From: Hydrogenothermaceae bacterium
GTDB taxonomy: Bacteria > Aquificota > Aquificia > Aquificales > Hydrogenothermaceae
Assembly: GCA_026418455.1 (NCBI GenBank)
Contig: JAOABH010000003.1
Location: forward strand, 310,001-374,000
Length of the DNA: 64,000 nt
Direction: 5' to 3'
The translations under genes and the position numbers were made by a program. Below are positions 1-8,389 of this stretch, piece by piece (within the stretch, counting starts at the first letter, position 1; every line of letters begins with the position of its first letter). The notes under the pieces were generated by a model, which saw nothing but the letters and a program-made list of their open reading frames with translations, had not been told where the DNA came from and searched no databases.

Positions 1-29
1 TAGAAGAACAAGAAACTGCAATAGCATAA
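1..29 (+). CDS. 3' end of an upstream gene (partial)
   Basis: One frame runs in from the window edge and stops at TAA 27-29, leaving only the tail EEQETAIA. A ribosome binding site for the next gene (aaggagga) follows directly, so the two are probably in one operon. By analogy with the oxidoreductase cluster at 7493-11181, the missing gene could be a subunit of a second 2-oxoacid:ferredoxin oxidoreductase. The visible part is too short to test that. Confidence 0.4.
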
Positions 30-41
30 AGGAGGATAAGT

Positions 42-266
42 ATGTATTATGTTGCTGAGACTAAAGTAGATAAATGTTCTACTTATAAATGTAACCAGTG
101 TGTTTTATTCTGCCCTGAACCAAACACTCTTATGTTTTTAAAAGAGAAAAATTTTGCCTATGTGAATCAAGCAAGATGTAAAGGTTGTGCTATCTGTGTT
201 TATGTTTGTGGTGATCTTTTAAAGAGAAACTGTGTAGAGATGGTTATGGCAACTGTATCTGAATAG
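42..266 (+). CDS. 2x[4Fe-4S] ferredoxin-like delta subunit of a 2-oxoacid:ferredoxin oxidoreductase
   Basis: This 74-residue protein has two four-cysteine clusters: C12-x4-C17-x2-C20-x3-C24-P, then C-x2-C-x2-C-x3-C in the second half. That fits a small electron-transfer subunit carrying two [4Fe-4S] centres. It is clearly paralogous to the 78-residue protein at 7493, with the same MYYVAE start and CNQC/CKGCA motifs. The latter opens a complete pyruvate/2-oxoacid oxidoreductase operon, so this copy probably belongs to a second oxidoreductase lying upstream of the window. The ribosome binding site is aaggagga and a terminator-like hairpin follows. It could instead be a free ferredoxin, but the sequence pairs it with the oxidoreductase. 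Confidence 0.85.
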   Translation: MYYVAETKVDKCSTYKCNQCVLFCPEPNTLMFLKEKNFAYVNQARCKGCAICVYVCGDLLKRNCVEMVMATVSE

Positions 267-281
267 TAATATACTTATATT

Positions 282-304
282 AAAGGAAGGGTTTCCCTTC
301 CTTT
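282..304 (+). terminator. Perfect hairpin after the ferredoxin gene
   Basis: AAAGGAAGGG (282-291) and CCCTTCCTTT (295-304) form a perfect 10-bp stem with a 3-base loop, 15 bases after the ferredoxin stop codon. There is no long T run, so termination may be partial. It separates the upstream oxidoreductase operon from the DAB operon, and could act as an attenuator or 3' stabiliser instead. Confidence 0.6.
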
Positions 305-326
305 ATCAAATTTGGAGGGAATAGTC

Positions 327-614
327 ATGGACAAAGTTGAATTTTTAAAACAATTGCAACAGAGAATTGAGAACTCATCCGTTTTACCTGATGTGGAACT
401 TGAAGTTAACTTCTTTGATGAAAACGGGAATGTAGTAGAAAAACCGGCTATCTTGGTTAAGTATTTTCCAACAGAAAGTGATGTTAGAGAGAGAACTATA
501 GTTATATCTCCATCTTTATATGAGAAAACTGTTGATGATGCTTATAACTTTATTACATTTCAGATAGAGCAGTTTGAAGAAGAGATAGATAGTGTAGAGT
601 TTAGTGGTGAATAA
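327..614 (+). CDS. Small acidic protein of unknown function at the head of the DAB operon
   Basis: About 95 residues, strongly acidic, with no signal peptide or membrane segment. I do not recognise the family. The start is taken at ATG 327, seven bases after a strong ggaggga; the in-frame TTG at 312 lies in that ribosome binding site and is unlikely. The 3' end overlaps the GTPase gene at 604, so the two are probably co-translated. Its place as first gene of the operon suggests an assembly or regulatory role for the carbon pump, but that is inference from position only. Confidence 0.7.
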   Translation: MDKVEFLKQLQQRIENSSVLPDVELEVNFFDENGNVVEKPAILVKYFPTESDVRERTIVISPSLYEKTVDDAYNFITFQIEQFEEEIDSVEFSGE

Positions 615-1533
615 GAAAGCATACATCTTTACCGGGTATCTTGGAAGTGGTAAAACTACCTCTATGGTTAAATCCATAGAGGAATTTTTTAAAGATAAGA
701 AAGTCTTAGTTATCGTTAATGAGTTTGGTGAAGTTGGTATTGATGGAAAAGTTCTATCAGCTGAATTACAAGGTCAGGGAGTAGTAGAGTTAAATGAGGG
801 TTGTATCTGCTGTGTTTTATATGATGAGCTTAATAAGGTATTAAGTGATATACAATCTAAGTATGATTTTGATTACCTTTTTATAGAAACTTCTGGACTT
901 TCTGAGCCATTTCCTATATACTCTGCCTTGGTATCCTTGGGTTACGATGTTGAAAGTGTTATCTGTCTAATAGATAGCTTAAATTATGAAAAGTATAAAG
1001 ATGATGATGTATTTAAATATCAGATAGGCTCTGCAAATATAATAGTTCTAAATAAAATTGATCTGGTGGAACAATCAAAAATAGAATCTATAAAAAATGA
1101 GATATTTTCTTTAAAAGAAAAATACAATCTAAAAAATTTTCTTACCGGAGAGTACCTTATTCCCAAGTATGAGCTTATAACTACAACCTATGGTTTTATT
1201 CCTGAGTATGTGTTTACGGAGATAGATCTTCCAATATCAAGAGATGTATCAGCTACGAAAGACGATCACTCCCATAAAGATTATGTTAAAAATGTAGATT
1301 ACTATCCCAATGATGCTTTGTCCTACGATCAATTTATAAAAATTATAAAGAAATTTCCAAAAAATTTGATAAGATCAAAGGGAATCTTGAAATTTAAAGA
1401 TGTAGATGTTCCTTTACTCTTTAACTACACTTATGGAAATTATACGTTTGAAGAGTTTCCTCAAGAAGTGGATAAAGGCATTCTCGTTTCAATATTTTTA
1501 AACGAGCTTAAAATGGTGAGTTGTAAATCATAG
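604..1533 (+). CDS. COG0523/CobW-family GTPase, putative metallochaperone
   Basis: A 309-residue G3E-family P-loop GTPase. Visible motifs are the Walker A GSGKTT near the N terminus, the family metal-binding motif GCICC at about residue 67, the guanine-specificity motif NKID at about 150, and a His-rich stretch (DDHSHKDY) before the CobW C-terminal domain. COG0523 proteins deliver or handle metals, usually zinc or cobalt. Its GTG start (604 or 607) overlaps the end of the acidic-protein gene. Two genes downstream begins dabB-dabA, and DabA needs a zinc ion, so loading zinc into DabA is an attractive role. That partner assignment is inference. A cobalamin role is less likely because no cobalamin genes are near. 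Confidence 0.85.
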   Translation: MVNKKAYIFTGYLGSGKTTSMVKSIEEFFKDKKVLVIVNEFGEVGIDGKVLSAELQGQGVVELNEGCICCVLYDELNKVLSDIQSKYDFDYLFIETSGLSEPFPIYSALVSLGYDVESVICLIDSLNYEKYKDDDVFKYQIGSANIIVLNKIDLVEQSKIESIKNEIFSLKEKYNLKNFLTGEYLIPKYELITTTYGFIPEYVFTEIDLPISRDVSATKDDHSHKDYVKNVDYYPNDALSYDQFIKIIKKFPKNLIRSKGILKFKDVDVPLLFNYTYGNYTFEEFPQEVDKGILVSIFLNELKMVSCKS

Positions 1534-1591
1534 ATTTTTCTTAAGAAAGGTTATATTTTGTCTCTATATTAAAAATTTTTGAGGTGATGAG

Positions 1592-2428
1592 ATGGGTAAA
1601 CAATACTATCCTGATAGAGATACTATCAAATTACAAACAGAGATTTTGAAATCTAAAAGTTTGTTAGAAGAGGATAAGCTCCTTCCATCATTAGATGGTA
1701 AATTTACTCCTTATAGATACTTTAAACATAATGTTTCTATTGAACCTTTGGACAGTTTTTCTTATAAATCTGTTTTACTCTATCCGGAATTTGAGTCTAT
1801 AAAAGAAAAAGCAAGAGTTGTTCCTTATACTGTTCCAATAGAGAGAAATTTTGCTATAGTTGAGCTTCAGGATTTAACTAATGAGAAAAGAATAACAAAC
1901 TTACTTTATGATGCTATATATGAAGGTATACCTATTTCTGATTTAAAGATAGGTCTTGAAATAGTAACTTTAAGGATGTTAGAAGCTGTTAAAGAGGGAT
2001 TTAGAGATATAGTTCTCACAGATAGAGATGTTTTACCTTCCAGAGTGTCTATGCCACTTCCTTTTGTTTTAGCTTTTGCGGAAAGTTTTTTAAAGGAAAG
2101 TGGTATAGATTTAAAGGATATATCTATTTTTATAGAGACTTCAGAGGTTATAAATCCTTTTGAAATTGCAACTTTACTATCTTTAGGCTCTAAGGGAGTT
2201 CATATAAGAGATATAGATGAGGAGTTGGTTGATATTCTTAATAGGTATGTTTTTGATCTTGTGAGAAAAAAAGGATATTCTGACGTACCTGAGTTTGTTG
2301 GATCAAAGAATGTAAAGGTAGTTGGTCTTAAAAACGATTTCTTATCATTAATAAATGCGGATCTCATATCTTCTTTTGAGGTTGAAGGGCTTGCTGAAAT
2401 AGAAAGTTATCTTTTCAGTCAAAAATAA
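1592..2428 (+). CDS. Orphan protein resembling the glutamate synthase central domain
   Basis: 278 residues, soluble, no signal peptide. The middle reads like the central domain of glutamate synthase GltB: EAVKEGF..IVLTDRD, then LPFVLAFAE, then IETSEVINPFEIATLL with SLGSKGV, and later KKGYSDVPEFVGS ending in VVGL. In GltB these match the LSDR, VESGEA, LLIGYGA and SKMGIST..SYRGAQ..EAVGL segments. The amidotransferase and FMN/Fe-S synthase domains of GltB are absent, so it cannot make glutamate alone. It sits between the GTPase gene and dabB with a gaggtgatg ribosome binding site. Homology is by eye and moderately sure; its function in the DAB operon is unknown. Confidence 0.6.
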   Translation: MGKQYYPDRDTIKLQTEILKSKSLLEEDKLLPSLDGKFTPYRYFKHNVSIEPLDSFSYKSVLLYPEFESIKEKARVVPYTVPIERNFAIVELQDLTNEKRITNLLYDAIYEGIPISDLKIGLEIVTLRMLEAVKEGFRDIVLTDRDVLPSRVSMPLPFVLAFAESFLKESGIDLKDISIFIETSEVINPFEIATLLSLGSKGVHIRDIDEELVDILNRYVFDLVRKKGYSDVPEFVGSKNVKVVGLKNDFLSLINADLISSFEVEGLAEIESYLFSQK

Positions 2429-2450
2429 AAATATATAAAGAGGTAAATAT

Positions 2451-4028
2451 ATGAGCAGTGTTGTATTTCTGATACCATTTATCCCCATAGTTATAGCTGC
2501 ATTAATTCTGTTCATAGACTCTAAAAAGGTAATTCCTAAAATAAGTATTTTTTTTTCTCTCATAATAGTAGGATTAAGTATATATGGAACATATCAACAA
2601 TTTAAGACAAATCAACCTATCATCTCAGAAAATTTATTGCTTAGCTTTGATAGATTATCTTCTATACTTACTTTGTATGTAGCTATATTGGGAATAGTAA
2701 TAAGAAAATACTCAACTAAGTATATGTGGGATGAAATAGGCTATAAAAGGTTCTTTATATTGTTGAATTTTATATTTAGTTCTATATACTTTTTACTTAT
2801 GGCTAACCATCTTTTATTGACTGTAATGGCATGGATAGCTTTAAGTCTTTCTCTTTACTATCTTATATCTTTTAGATCTGATTCGAAATCGGCTACATAC
2901 TTTGGAAGTATAACTCTATGGATACATAGATTAGGAGATTTACTGTTTGTATTGGCTATGATAATGATAGTATCAAAACATAAAACTCCTTATTTATCTG
3001 AGCTTAAAAATATATGGTTAAACGGTAATTTTGATCTTGAATATTCTGCAATTCTACTGGTTTTAGCAGCAATGGTAAAATCTGCCATTATTCCTTTTCA
3101 TATATGGCTACCTTATACCTCAGAAGGTCCGACTCCTGTTTCTGCATTGATGCATGCCGGAATTGTTAATGTGGGAGGTATTATACTTAATAAATTTGCT
3201 TATATCTTTATACATACAGAATATGCTTTAAATTTAGCTTTCATATTTGGTCTTATTACCGCAATTATAGGATCCTTAATTATGCTTACAATGCCAGATG
3301 TTAAGAGAGCTCTTGGATATTCTACAGTTGGTCAAATGGGTTATATGATAATGGAAGTTGGAGTAGGTGCCTTTAGCCTTGCGATTTACCATCTTATGGT
3401 TCATGGTATATTTAAGGCTACATTATTTCTTGAGTCTGGAAATGTAATACATCAAGCAAGAAAAGAACCTAATATAACTAAATCTGTCTCTTATAAAATC
3501 TTCCTTGAAGAAGAAAATAAATTTAATAAAAACCTTAATCTTGTGATTATAGCCTTAACAACAGCTCTTGTTTTATATACTGTTATAGAGTTCCTGTTAA
3601 AACAGGATCTTTCAAACTATTATGCAGCCTTAATATTTTTGGCTTTCGGCTGGTTAGCAAGCTTTCAGCTTTTTAGTACTTTCTTTAAAGTTTCCAAAAT
3701 ACAATCCTTAGGGATAATACTGTCTCTTATAATCTCTTTCTCTATCATAGTTTTGATATACTCATTTTTAGGTCTTGCTTTTGAAAAGTATCTTTACGGG
3801 GATAATTATAAGAGACTTTTTGAAGCAGCAAATCTATCTTTTGGTTTAATAGCATTAGCAGTAGTATTTTTACTTTTCTCAGCAGTGTTTATGTGGTTTT
3901 TGTCATACTACTCTACATTTAGCGAAAATGGAGAGAAAATTAAAAGATTGATATCAAAAATTTATAAACTTCTCTATGAGGAGTTATATTACAGAAAGTT
4001 TATACTTAAGTTATTTAAGATGGATTAA
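2451..4028 (+). CDS. dabB: DabB, proton-conducting membrane subunit of the DAB inorganic carbon pump
   Basis: A 525-residue integral membrane protein of the NuoL/MrpA antiporter family with about 14 hydrophobic segments. The hallmark stretch is present: a channel lysine in MVKSA, then PFHIWLP, then the GPTPVSALMHAG signature, then KRALGYSTVGQMGYM. In DAB systems this subunit is thought to couple cation flow to the DabA reaction. The match to DAB rather than complex I rests on the dabA gene 0.6 kb downstream and the absence of other nuo genes. It follows the GltB-like gene by 22 bases. Its C-terminal part is divergent, and the next gene encodes a small membrane protein that resembles a piece of the same family. 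Confidence 0.88.
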   Translation: MSSVVFLIPFIPIVIAALILFIDSKKVIPKISIFFSLIIVGLSIYGTYQQFKTNQPIISENLLLSFDRLSSILTLYVAILGIVIRKYSTKYMWDEIGYKRFFILLNFIFSSIYFLLMANHLLLTVMAWIALSLSLYYLISFRSDSKSATYFGSITLWIHRLGDLLFVLAMIMIVSKHKTPYLSELKNIWLNGNFDLEYSAILLVLAAMVKSAIIPFHIWLPYTSEGPTPVSALMHAGIVNVGGIILNKFAYIFIHTEYALNLAFIFGLITAIIGSLIMLTMPDVKRALGYSTVGQMGYMIMEVGVGAFSLAIYHLMVHGIFKATLFLESGNVIHQARKEPNITKSVSYKIFLEEENKFNKNLNLVIIALTTALVLYTVIEFLLKQDLSNYYAALIFLAFGWLASFQLFSTFFKVSKIQSLGIILSLIISFSIIVLIYSFLGLAFEKYLYGDNYKRLFEAANLSFGLIALAVVFLLFSAVFMWFLSYYSTFSENGEKIKRLISKIYKLLYEELYYRKFILKLFKMD

Positions 4029-4040
4029 AGTGGAGGTGGT

Positions 4041-4604
4041 ATGGATATCTATGTATCACTCTTAGGTATTACTTTAGTAGTCTTTTCAATATTCTCTTTG
4101 TATAAAAGCTACAGCTTTATAAGAGTTCTTGTTCTTTATGTTTTAGCAAACTCTCCGGTTTTTTTTATTATCAATGAAAAGATGTATTATGGACTGTCAT
4201 TTTTTACAACAGTAGGTCTGTATTTAGTTATAGTGGAGTTTATTAAGAAAACTTATAAAACTGATGTATTTTTAGGGATAGAAGGTTTAGTTTTATCATC
4301 TCCTAAGCTTTCTATCTTTGTAAGAATAGTTTTACTGATGATGGCAAACTTTCCACCATTTTTAAATTTTAGCGTTGTGTTTAACTATCTATTAAACATT
4401 GGGCTTTCTATAAATACTATTTATATATTAACTCTTCTTTTGTTTAACTTTATGATATTTTCAAAAATGACTAACAAAATTCTCTTTGGTAAACCAAACA
4501 AAAATTTGATATATAAAGAACCAGATATGAAGTATATCATTTTAATGTCCTTTTTATCATTAACAAATCTGATATTAGGAATACTTTATCTATTGAGCCT
4601 TTAA
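4041..4604 (+). CDS. Mini antiporter-like membrane protein between dabB and dabA
   Basis: 187 residues, almost entirely hydrophobic, with about six membrane segments. I do not recognise it as a named protein. The middle (MMANFPPFLNFSVVFNYLL) and a later KILFGKPN resemble the part of NuoM/NuoN/NuoL subunits that usually reads LPPFSGFV.EF..L and, after the next helices, ..FFGEP. This suggests a detached fragment of an antiporter-like subunit. The gene lies 12 bases after dabB and 11 before dabA, so a third membrane subunit of the DAB complex is the simplest reading. Two-gene DAB systems described so far do not need such a protein. Confidence 0.7.
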   Translation: MDIYVSLLGITLVVFSIFSLYKSYSFIRVLVLYVLANSPVFFIINEKMYYGLSFFTTVGLYLVIVEFIKKTYKTDVFLGIEGLVLSSPKLSIFVRIVLLMMANFPPFLNFSVVFNYLLNIGLSINTIYILTLLLFNFMIFSKMTNKILFGKPNKNLIYKEPDMKYIILMSFLSLTNLILGILYLLSL

Positions 4605-4615
4605 GCGGGGGTATA

Positions 4616-7456
4616 ATGATGAATTTATTAGATGGTGTGAAAAACGCAACAGAATTTCTTCCAAAATATTGGCCTTTAACTATGTTTGTTCACCATAACC
4701 CTCTACATGAGTTTGAGGATATGCACTTCAAAGATGCTTTAAAGAGAGCTTCTAAAATTTTCAATACAGATTTATATATGGATCCTTCCTATTATGTAAA
4801 TCTCTATAAAAGTGGAATAATCAGGAAAGATATACTTGAAAAAAACATATCTCAATTTTTAGATTCAAACGGCTTTGATGTAAGTAAGTATAAAGTAAGG
4901 AAGTTTATGGTAGATTTAAGTCCAAATTGGTTAAGTCTTAAATACGATTACAATCTCAATAGTAATTTAGATATCTACCAAACTCTAAGAGAAACTATTA
5001 TTTCAGATAAAATGTATAACAATCTTGATTTACTATTTGAAGAACTTATAAATAATTACAGCTTTAGTAAACTTTTAGATATCATCTTTGACCAAAATAT
5101 ATACCAGTTGTTTTATAACGAAGTTGTTGAGTTTGTTTCTAGATTTTTAGATGAAGGACAGGCTAATATAACCCTTCCCTTTAGAGAAAAAGGGATGTGG
5201 GACTGTTTTTTGCTGTTTGAAGGAAAATCTTTTGATGTTGAAGACATATTAAAAACTTTCCAAAGGGAGATAAGTCCTCGTGATATAGAAAATTACGTTA
5301 GGAGACTGCTTGTAGACTTTTTCGGATGGGCGTCTTTTGTAAAGTATAGGGAGAAAACACCTTATTATCCATATCAGGAGGAAAATCCGGCAGATTTATT
5401 AAGCTTTGTTTCCATAATTTTATACTTTGAGCTTAAATACATTAGAAAACTAAATAGAACTAATATAAGAAGCTATGATGACCTATATGAATATTTTAAA
5501 AATAACAAGGAAGAAGTTATTTTGAAACTTCTTTTTTATCGGAGAGAACTGTCTCCAGAGTATATATCAAAAATCTTGAAGAAAAACCCAGATTATAAAT
5601 CTCTGTTTAAAGAGTATACCGAAGACGATACTAATAGGGAAATAGCAAGGATAGCCTATGTAAATGACAGATTATTTAAAATTGAAGACCCATTAGAAGC
5701 ATATCGTTTAATTAAACTGATAAAGGAAGAAGAAGGATATATATGGACAAAGTCTATAGAAGAATCCTATGCTGTTGTGTATGGTAATGAATTTCTTAGG
5801 GAGTATAAACTTACTGAAAATCCAAAAGCTGCTGCAGTTTTCTGTGTTGATGTTAGGTCGGAAGCTTTAAGAAGGAATTTAGAGAGGATAGATAACTATA
5901 AAACTTACGGTGTTGCAGGATTTTTTGGGATAAAGGTTGCTCTCATAGAGTTTGATAAAAGTCATGAGCTTTTACTCTGTCCTGCTATGGAAACTCCTGA
6001 GAGAGTTATACTGGAGTTACCTTCTCAAAACACATCAGAGTATGAGAAAAAGAAGGATATTTTATACACTTTGAAAAAAACCTTAGAAAAACTTAAAAAT
6101 AATCCGTATACACCGTTCTTTACGGTAGAAGCTTTTGGTTGGTTGTTTGGATATAATCTTTTTGGGAAAACTCTCTTCCCTAAATATCTGTCAAAATTTA
6201 ATCAAAAGATAAAAGCAAAACCTCCGAAAACATTATACAGTTTGGATAAACTGTCTGAAGATGATGTCCAAAGATACACTGAAAAATTTTTTGTAGAAAA
6301 GATTATTCATTCATTTGAGCTTGAATCTGACCATATATCCTATGAAGAAGCAAAAGATGTTTTAAATAGAATATTAAATGGTAATTTAAATGAAAAGGAG
6401 AAAAGGATATTAGATAAGCATAGAATAAACAGAGATTATTACGGTTATATTAAATACAGATTTTCAAATATGGGATACACTTTAGAAGAACAAGCAAAAC
6501 TTGCAGATAACTTTTTAAACCTTATAGGTATGATAGATAGTTTTCCTTCTTTTATATTTTTGGTTGGACATGGAAGTGAATCAGATAACAATCCTTATGA
6601 ATCTGCTTTGGACTGTGGTGCTTGTGGAGGAAACAGTGGCTATCACAACGTTAGGGCTATGAGTATTATACTAAATAATACAGAAGTGAGAAAGTTGATG
6701 AGTATAAAAATCCCTGAGGACACTATATTTATACCTGCATTGCATAACACCACTACAGACGAAGTTGAGTTTTTTGATGAAGAAGTTATTCCAGACACAA
6801 AAAGGGAACTTTTTGAAGAGATAAAGAGAGATTTTAAGATAGCTTCTGTTAGGACAAGGCAGGAAAGAGTTAAGGTGTTACCTTATGCAGATAATGAAGA
6901 AGATGTTTTGGTAAGGTCTATAGATTGGTCTGAGATGAGACCTGAATGGGGACTTTCCAGTAATATAGGTGTTTTTGTAGGTAAGAGAGAATCCTGTATG
7001 AATTCTGTATTAAAAAACAGATTTTTCTTGCATTCTTATGATTATACGTTAGACCCAGATAACACTGTATTGAAAAGAATACTAAATGGACCATTTTTAA
7101 TAGCACAGTGGATAAATGCCGAACATTACTTTTCTACGGTTAGTAATGAAATCTTTGGATCAGGTTCCAAAGTTTACCATAATGTAGTAGGCAGATTTGG
7201 TGTATTTAACTCTAATTACTCTGATCTGAAAATAGGGCTACCTTACCAAACAGTTTATTTTGAAGATAAAGCTTTTCATGAACCTGCAAGAATAGTAGTC
7301 TTTGTTGAAGCACCGTTACAGAAGGCTGTTGCTGCTGCTTCTGAAACTGATCATCCGATGATGCTTCTCAAAAATGAATGGGTCAGATTGGTGATTATAG
7401 ACAGGGAAAAGAACAAATTATTTTTATTAGACAATGGAAACTTTAATGAATTGTGA
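4616..7456 (+). CDS. dabA: DabA (DUF2309), zinc-dependent CO2-hydrating subunit of the DAB pump
   Basis: 946 residues from the first of two adjacent ATGs (4616, 4619). It carries all four residues known to form the beta-carbonic-anhydrase-like zinc site: C410 and D412 in FCVDVRSE, H652 in VGHGSE and C667 in LDCGACGG. The spacings Cys-x-Asp and His-x14-Cys equal those of the characterised Halothiobacillus protein (C351, D353, H524, C539). DabA with DabB converts CO2 to bicarbonate in one direction, accumulating inorganic carbon. No signal peptide is seen, consistent with a peripheral cytoplasmic subunit. The protein appears longer than proteobacterial DabA. It ends 36 bases before the oxidoreductase operon, and its TGA stop is part of that operon's promoter. 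Confidence 0.93.
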   Translation: MMNLLDGVKNATEFLPKYWPLTMFVHHNPLHEFEDMHFKDALKRASKIFNTDLYMDPSYYVNLYKSGIIRKDILEKNISQFLDSNGFDVSKYKVRKFMVDLSPNWLSLKYDYNLNSNLDIYQTLRETIISDKMYNNLDLLFEELINNYSFSKLLDIIFDQNIYQLFYNEVVEFVSRFLDEGQANITLPFREKGMWDCFLLFEGKSFDVEDILKTFQREISPRDIENYVRRLLVDFFGWASFVKYREKTPYYPYQEENPADLLSFVSIILYFELKYIRKLNRTNIRSYDDLYEYFKNNKEEVILKLLFYRRELSPEYISKILKKNPDYKSLFKEYTEDDTNREIARIAYVNDRLFKIEDPLEAYRLIKLIKEEEGYIWTKSIEESYAVVYGNEFLREYKLTENPKAAAVFCVDVRSEALRRNLERIDNYKTYGVAGFFGIKVALIEFDKSHELLLCPAMETPERVILELPSQNTSEYEKKKDILYTLKKTLEKLKNNPYTPFFTVEAFGWLFGYNLFGKTLFPKYLSKFNQKIKAKPPKTLYSLDKLSEDDVQRYTEKFFVEKIIHSFELESDHISYEEAKDVLNRILNGNLNEKEKRILDKHRINRDYYGYIKYRFSNMGYTLEEQAKLADNFLNLIGMIDSFPSFIFLVGHGSESDNNPYESALDCGACGGNSGYHNVRAMSIILNNTEVRKLMSIKIPEDTIFIPALHNTTTDEVEFFDEEVIPDTKRELFEEIKRDFKIASVRTRQERVKVLPYADNEEDVLVRSIDWSEMRPEWGLSSNIGVFVGKRESCMNSVLKNRFFLHSYDYTLDPDNTVLKRILNGPFLIAQWINAEHYFSTVSNEIFGSGSKVYHNVVGRFGVFNSNYSDLKIGLPYQTVYFEDKAFHEPARIVVFVEAPLQKAVAAASETDHPMMLLKNEWVRLVIIDREKNKLFLLDNGNFNEL

Positions 7457-7462
7457 TATAAT
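7435..7462 (+). promoter_or_regulatory. Candidate promoter of the 2-oxoacid oxidoreductase operon
   Basis: TATAAT at 7457-7462 is preceded by TGA, giving the extended -10 form TGNTATAAT. A weak -35 (TGGAAA, 7435-7440) lies 16 bases upstream. The TG overlaps the dabA stop codon. The ribosome binding site aaaggaggt follows at about 7478-7486. The operon can thus be transcribed on its own or by read-through from dabA. Confidence 0.55.
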
Positions 7463-7492
7463 TTTAACAAACCTTAAAAGGAGGTCTATATA

Positions 7493-7729
7493 ATGTATTA
7501 CGTTGCAGAAGTCATAAATGATGAGTGTACCAAATACAAATGTAATCAGTGTACCCTCTTCTGTCCAGAACCAAACACTTTGATGTATATCAACTCTCCT
7601 AATGAAAGGCATGCTTATGTTGCAACAGCAAGATGTAAAGGATGTGCTTTATGTGTATATGTGTGTAGCAATCTCTTAAAAAGAAATGCTATTCATATGA
7701 TTATGCCTGAAGTTCATGCTAACGTATAA
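7493..7729 (+). CDS. porD: Pyruvate/2-oxoacid:ferredoxin oxidoreductase, delta (ferredoxin) subunit
   Basis: 78 residues with two four-cysteine clusters (C-x4-C-x2-C-x3-C-P and C-x2-C-x2-C-x3-C) for two [4Fe-4S] centres. It carries electrons between external ferredoxin and the catalytic beta subunit. It is the first gene of a five-gene operon whose later members are unmistakable alpha, beta and gamma subunits. It is a close paralogue of the protein at 42-266 but has a slightly longer linker between the clusters. Substrate (pyruvate, 2-oxoglutarate or another 2-oxoacid) cannot be settled from this subunit, so the por symbol is a best guess. Confidence 0.85.
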   Translation: MYYVAEVINDECTKYKCNQCTLFCPEPNTLMYINSPNERHAYVATARCKGCALCVYVCSNLLKRNAIHMIMPEVHANV

Positions 7730-7750
7730 ATTAAGTTTGGAGGTTTAAAA

Positions 7751-8320
7751 ATGGCTAAATTAGGACCAATGGGATTTTCACCATATCCAACAGCTGTCAA
7801 TGAAGGTGTATTAAACCCGCCAGAAGGAAAAGCTCTACTTTTTGATGAGATAGTTGATGAAGAAGTTGCTATGAGAGAAGCTGCAAAAGCTATGCTTACA
7901 AGAGAAAATCCAACAATATTCCCAGGGCCACAGGTTTTATATGCGTGGAGTGAAGACGCTAAGAAAAAGGCTAAGTTAATAAAAGAGTTAGCTCAAGTTT
8001 TAGGTGCAAAGATAATCCCTATGTATGATTACAGACCTAAGTATCCAAAAATAAACCCTGAAGTTGAGATAAACCCTAACCACCCTAACTTAACAATATG
8101 GCATAACAATATAAAAGCTTGTATATTTGTTGGAGTTCACTGTCACTATGCTAACGTTGCTCTCAAAATTATAAGAGCAGAAACTGACTGCTTTACAATA
8201 GCCCTATGTAGTATGGAAGGACATGAAGATGCTATGATAACTTTGAGGGATCAACATCCTGAAGAACTTGAAAAATTTATAAAGATAGCTAAAGAAGTTA
8301 AAAAAGAGTTAGGAATATAA
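7751..8320 (+). CDS. porE: 2-oxoacid:ferredoxin oxidoreductase, epsilon-type accessory subunit
   Basis: 189 residues, soluble, with no cofactor motif that I recognise. It is placed here by position: second gene of the operon, 21 bases after the delta subunit, with an excellent ggaggt ribosome binding site. Aquificales enzymes of this class (the Por and For enzymes of Hydrogenobacter) have five subunits, the fifth being a protein of about this size not found in the usual four-subunit enzymes. Its contribution to catalysis is unknown to me. Two nearby histidines and a cysteine (FVGVHCHYANV) could bind a metal. Confidence 0.7.
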   Translation: MAKLGPMGFSPYPTAVNEGVLNPPEGKALLFDEIVDEEVAMREAAKAMLTRENPTIFPGPQVLYAWSEDAKKKAKLIKELAQVLGAKIIPMYDYRPKYPKINPEVEINPNHPNLTIWHNNIKACIFVGVHCHYANVALKIIRAETDCFTIALCSMEGHEDAMITLRDQHPEELEKFIKIAKEVKKELGI

Positions 8321-8324
8321 TGAT

Positions 8325-8366
8325 AAACATCATTGAAATATCTTTCGTATACAGAGATGTTTTTTT
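8325..8366 (+). terminator. Possible attenuator hairpin between epsilon and alpha subunit genes
   Basis: AAACATC (8325-8331) can pair with GATGTTT (8356-8362), closing a 24-base loop, and the 3' arm runs into seven Ts (8360-8366). This is shaped like a weak intrinsic terminator in the middle of the operon and may set a higher level of the small subunits than of the large ones. The long loop makes it uncertain. Confidence 0.35.
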
Positions 8367-8389
8367 ATAAAATTTAGGAGGTAACTATC

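Noticed and set aside
604-1533. Cobalamin biosynthesis role for the CobW-like GTPase
   Set aside because: No cobalamin genes or cobalamin riboswitch nearby; a zinc enzyme gene lies in the same operon.
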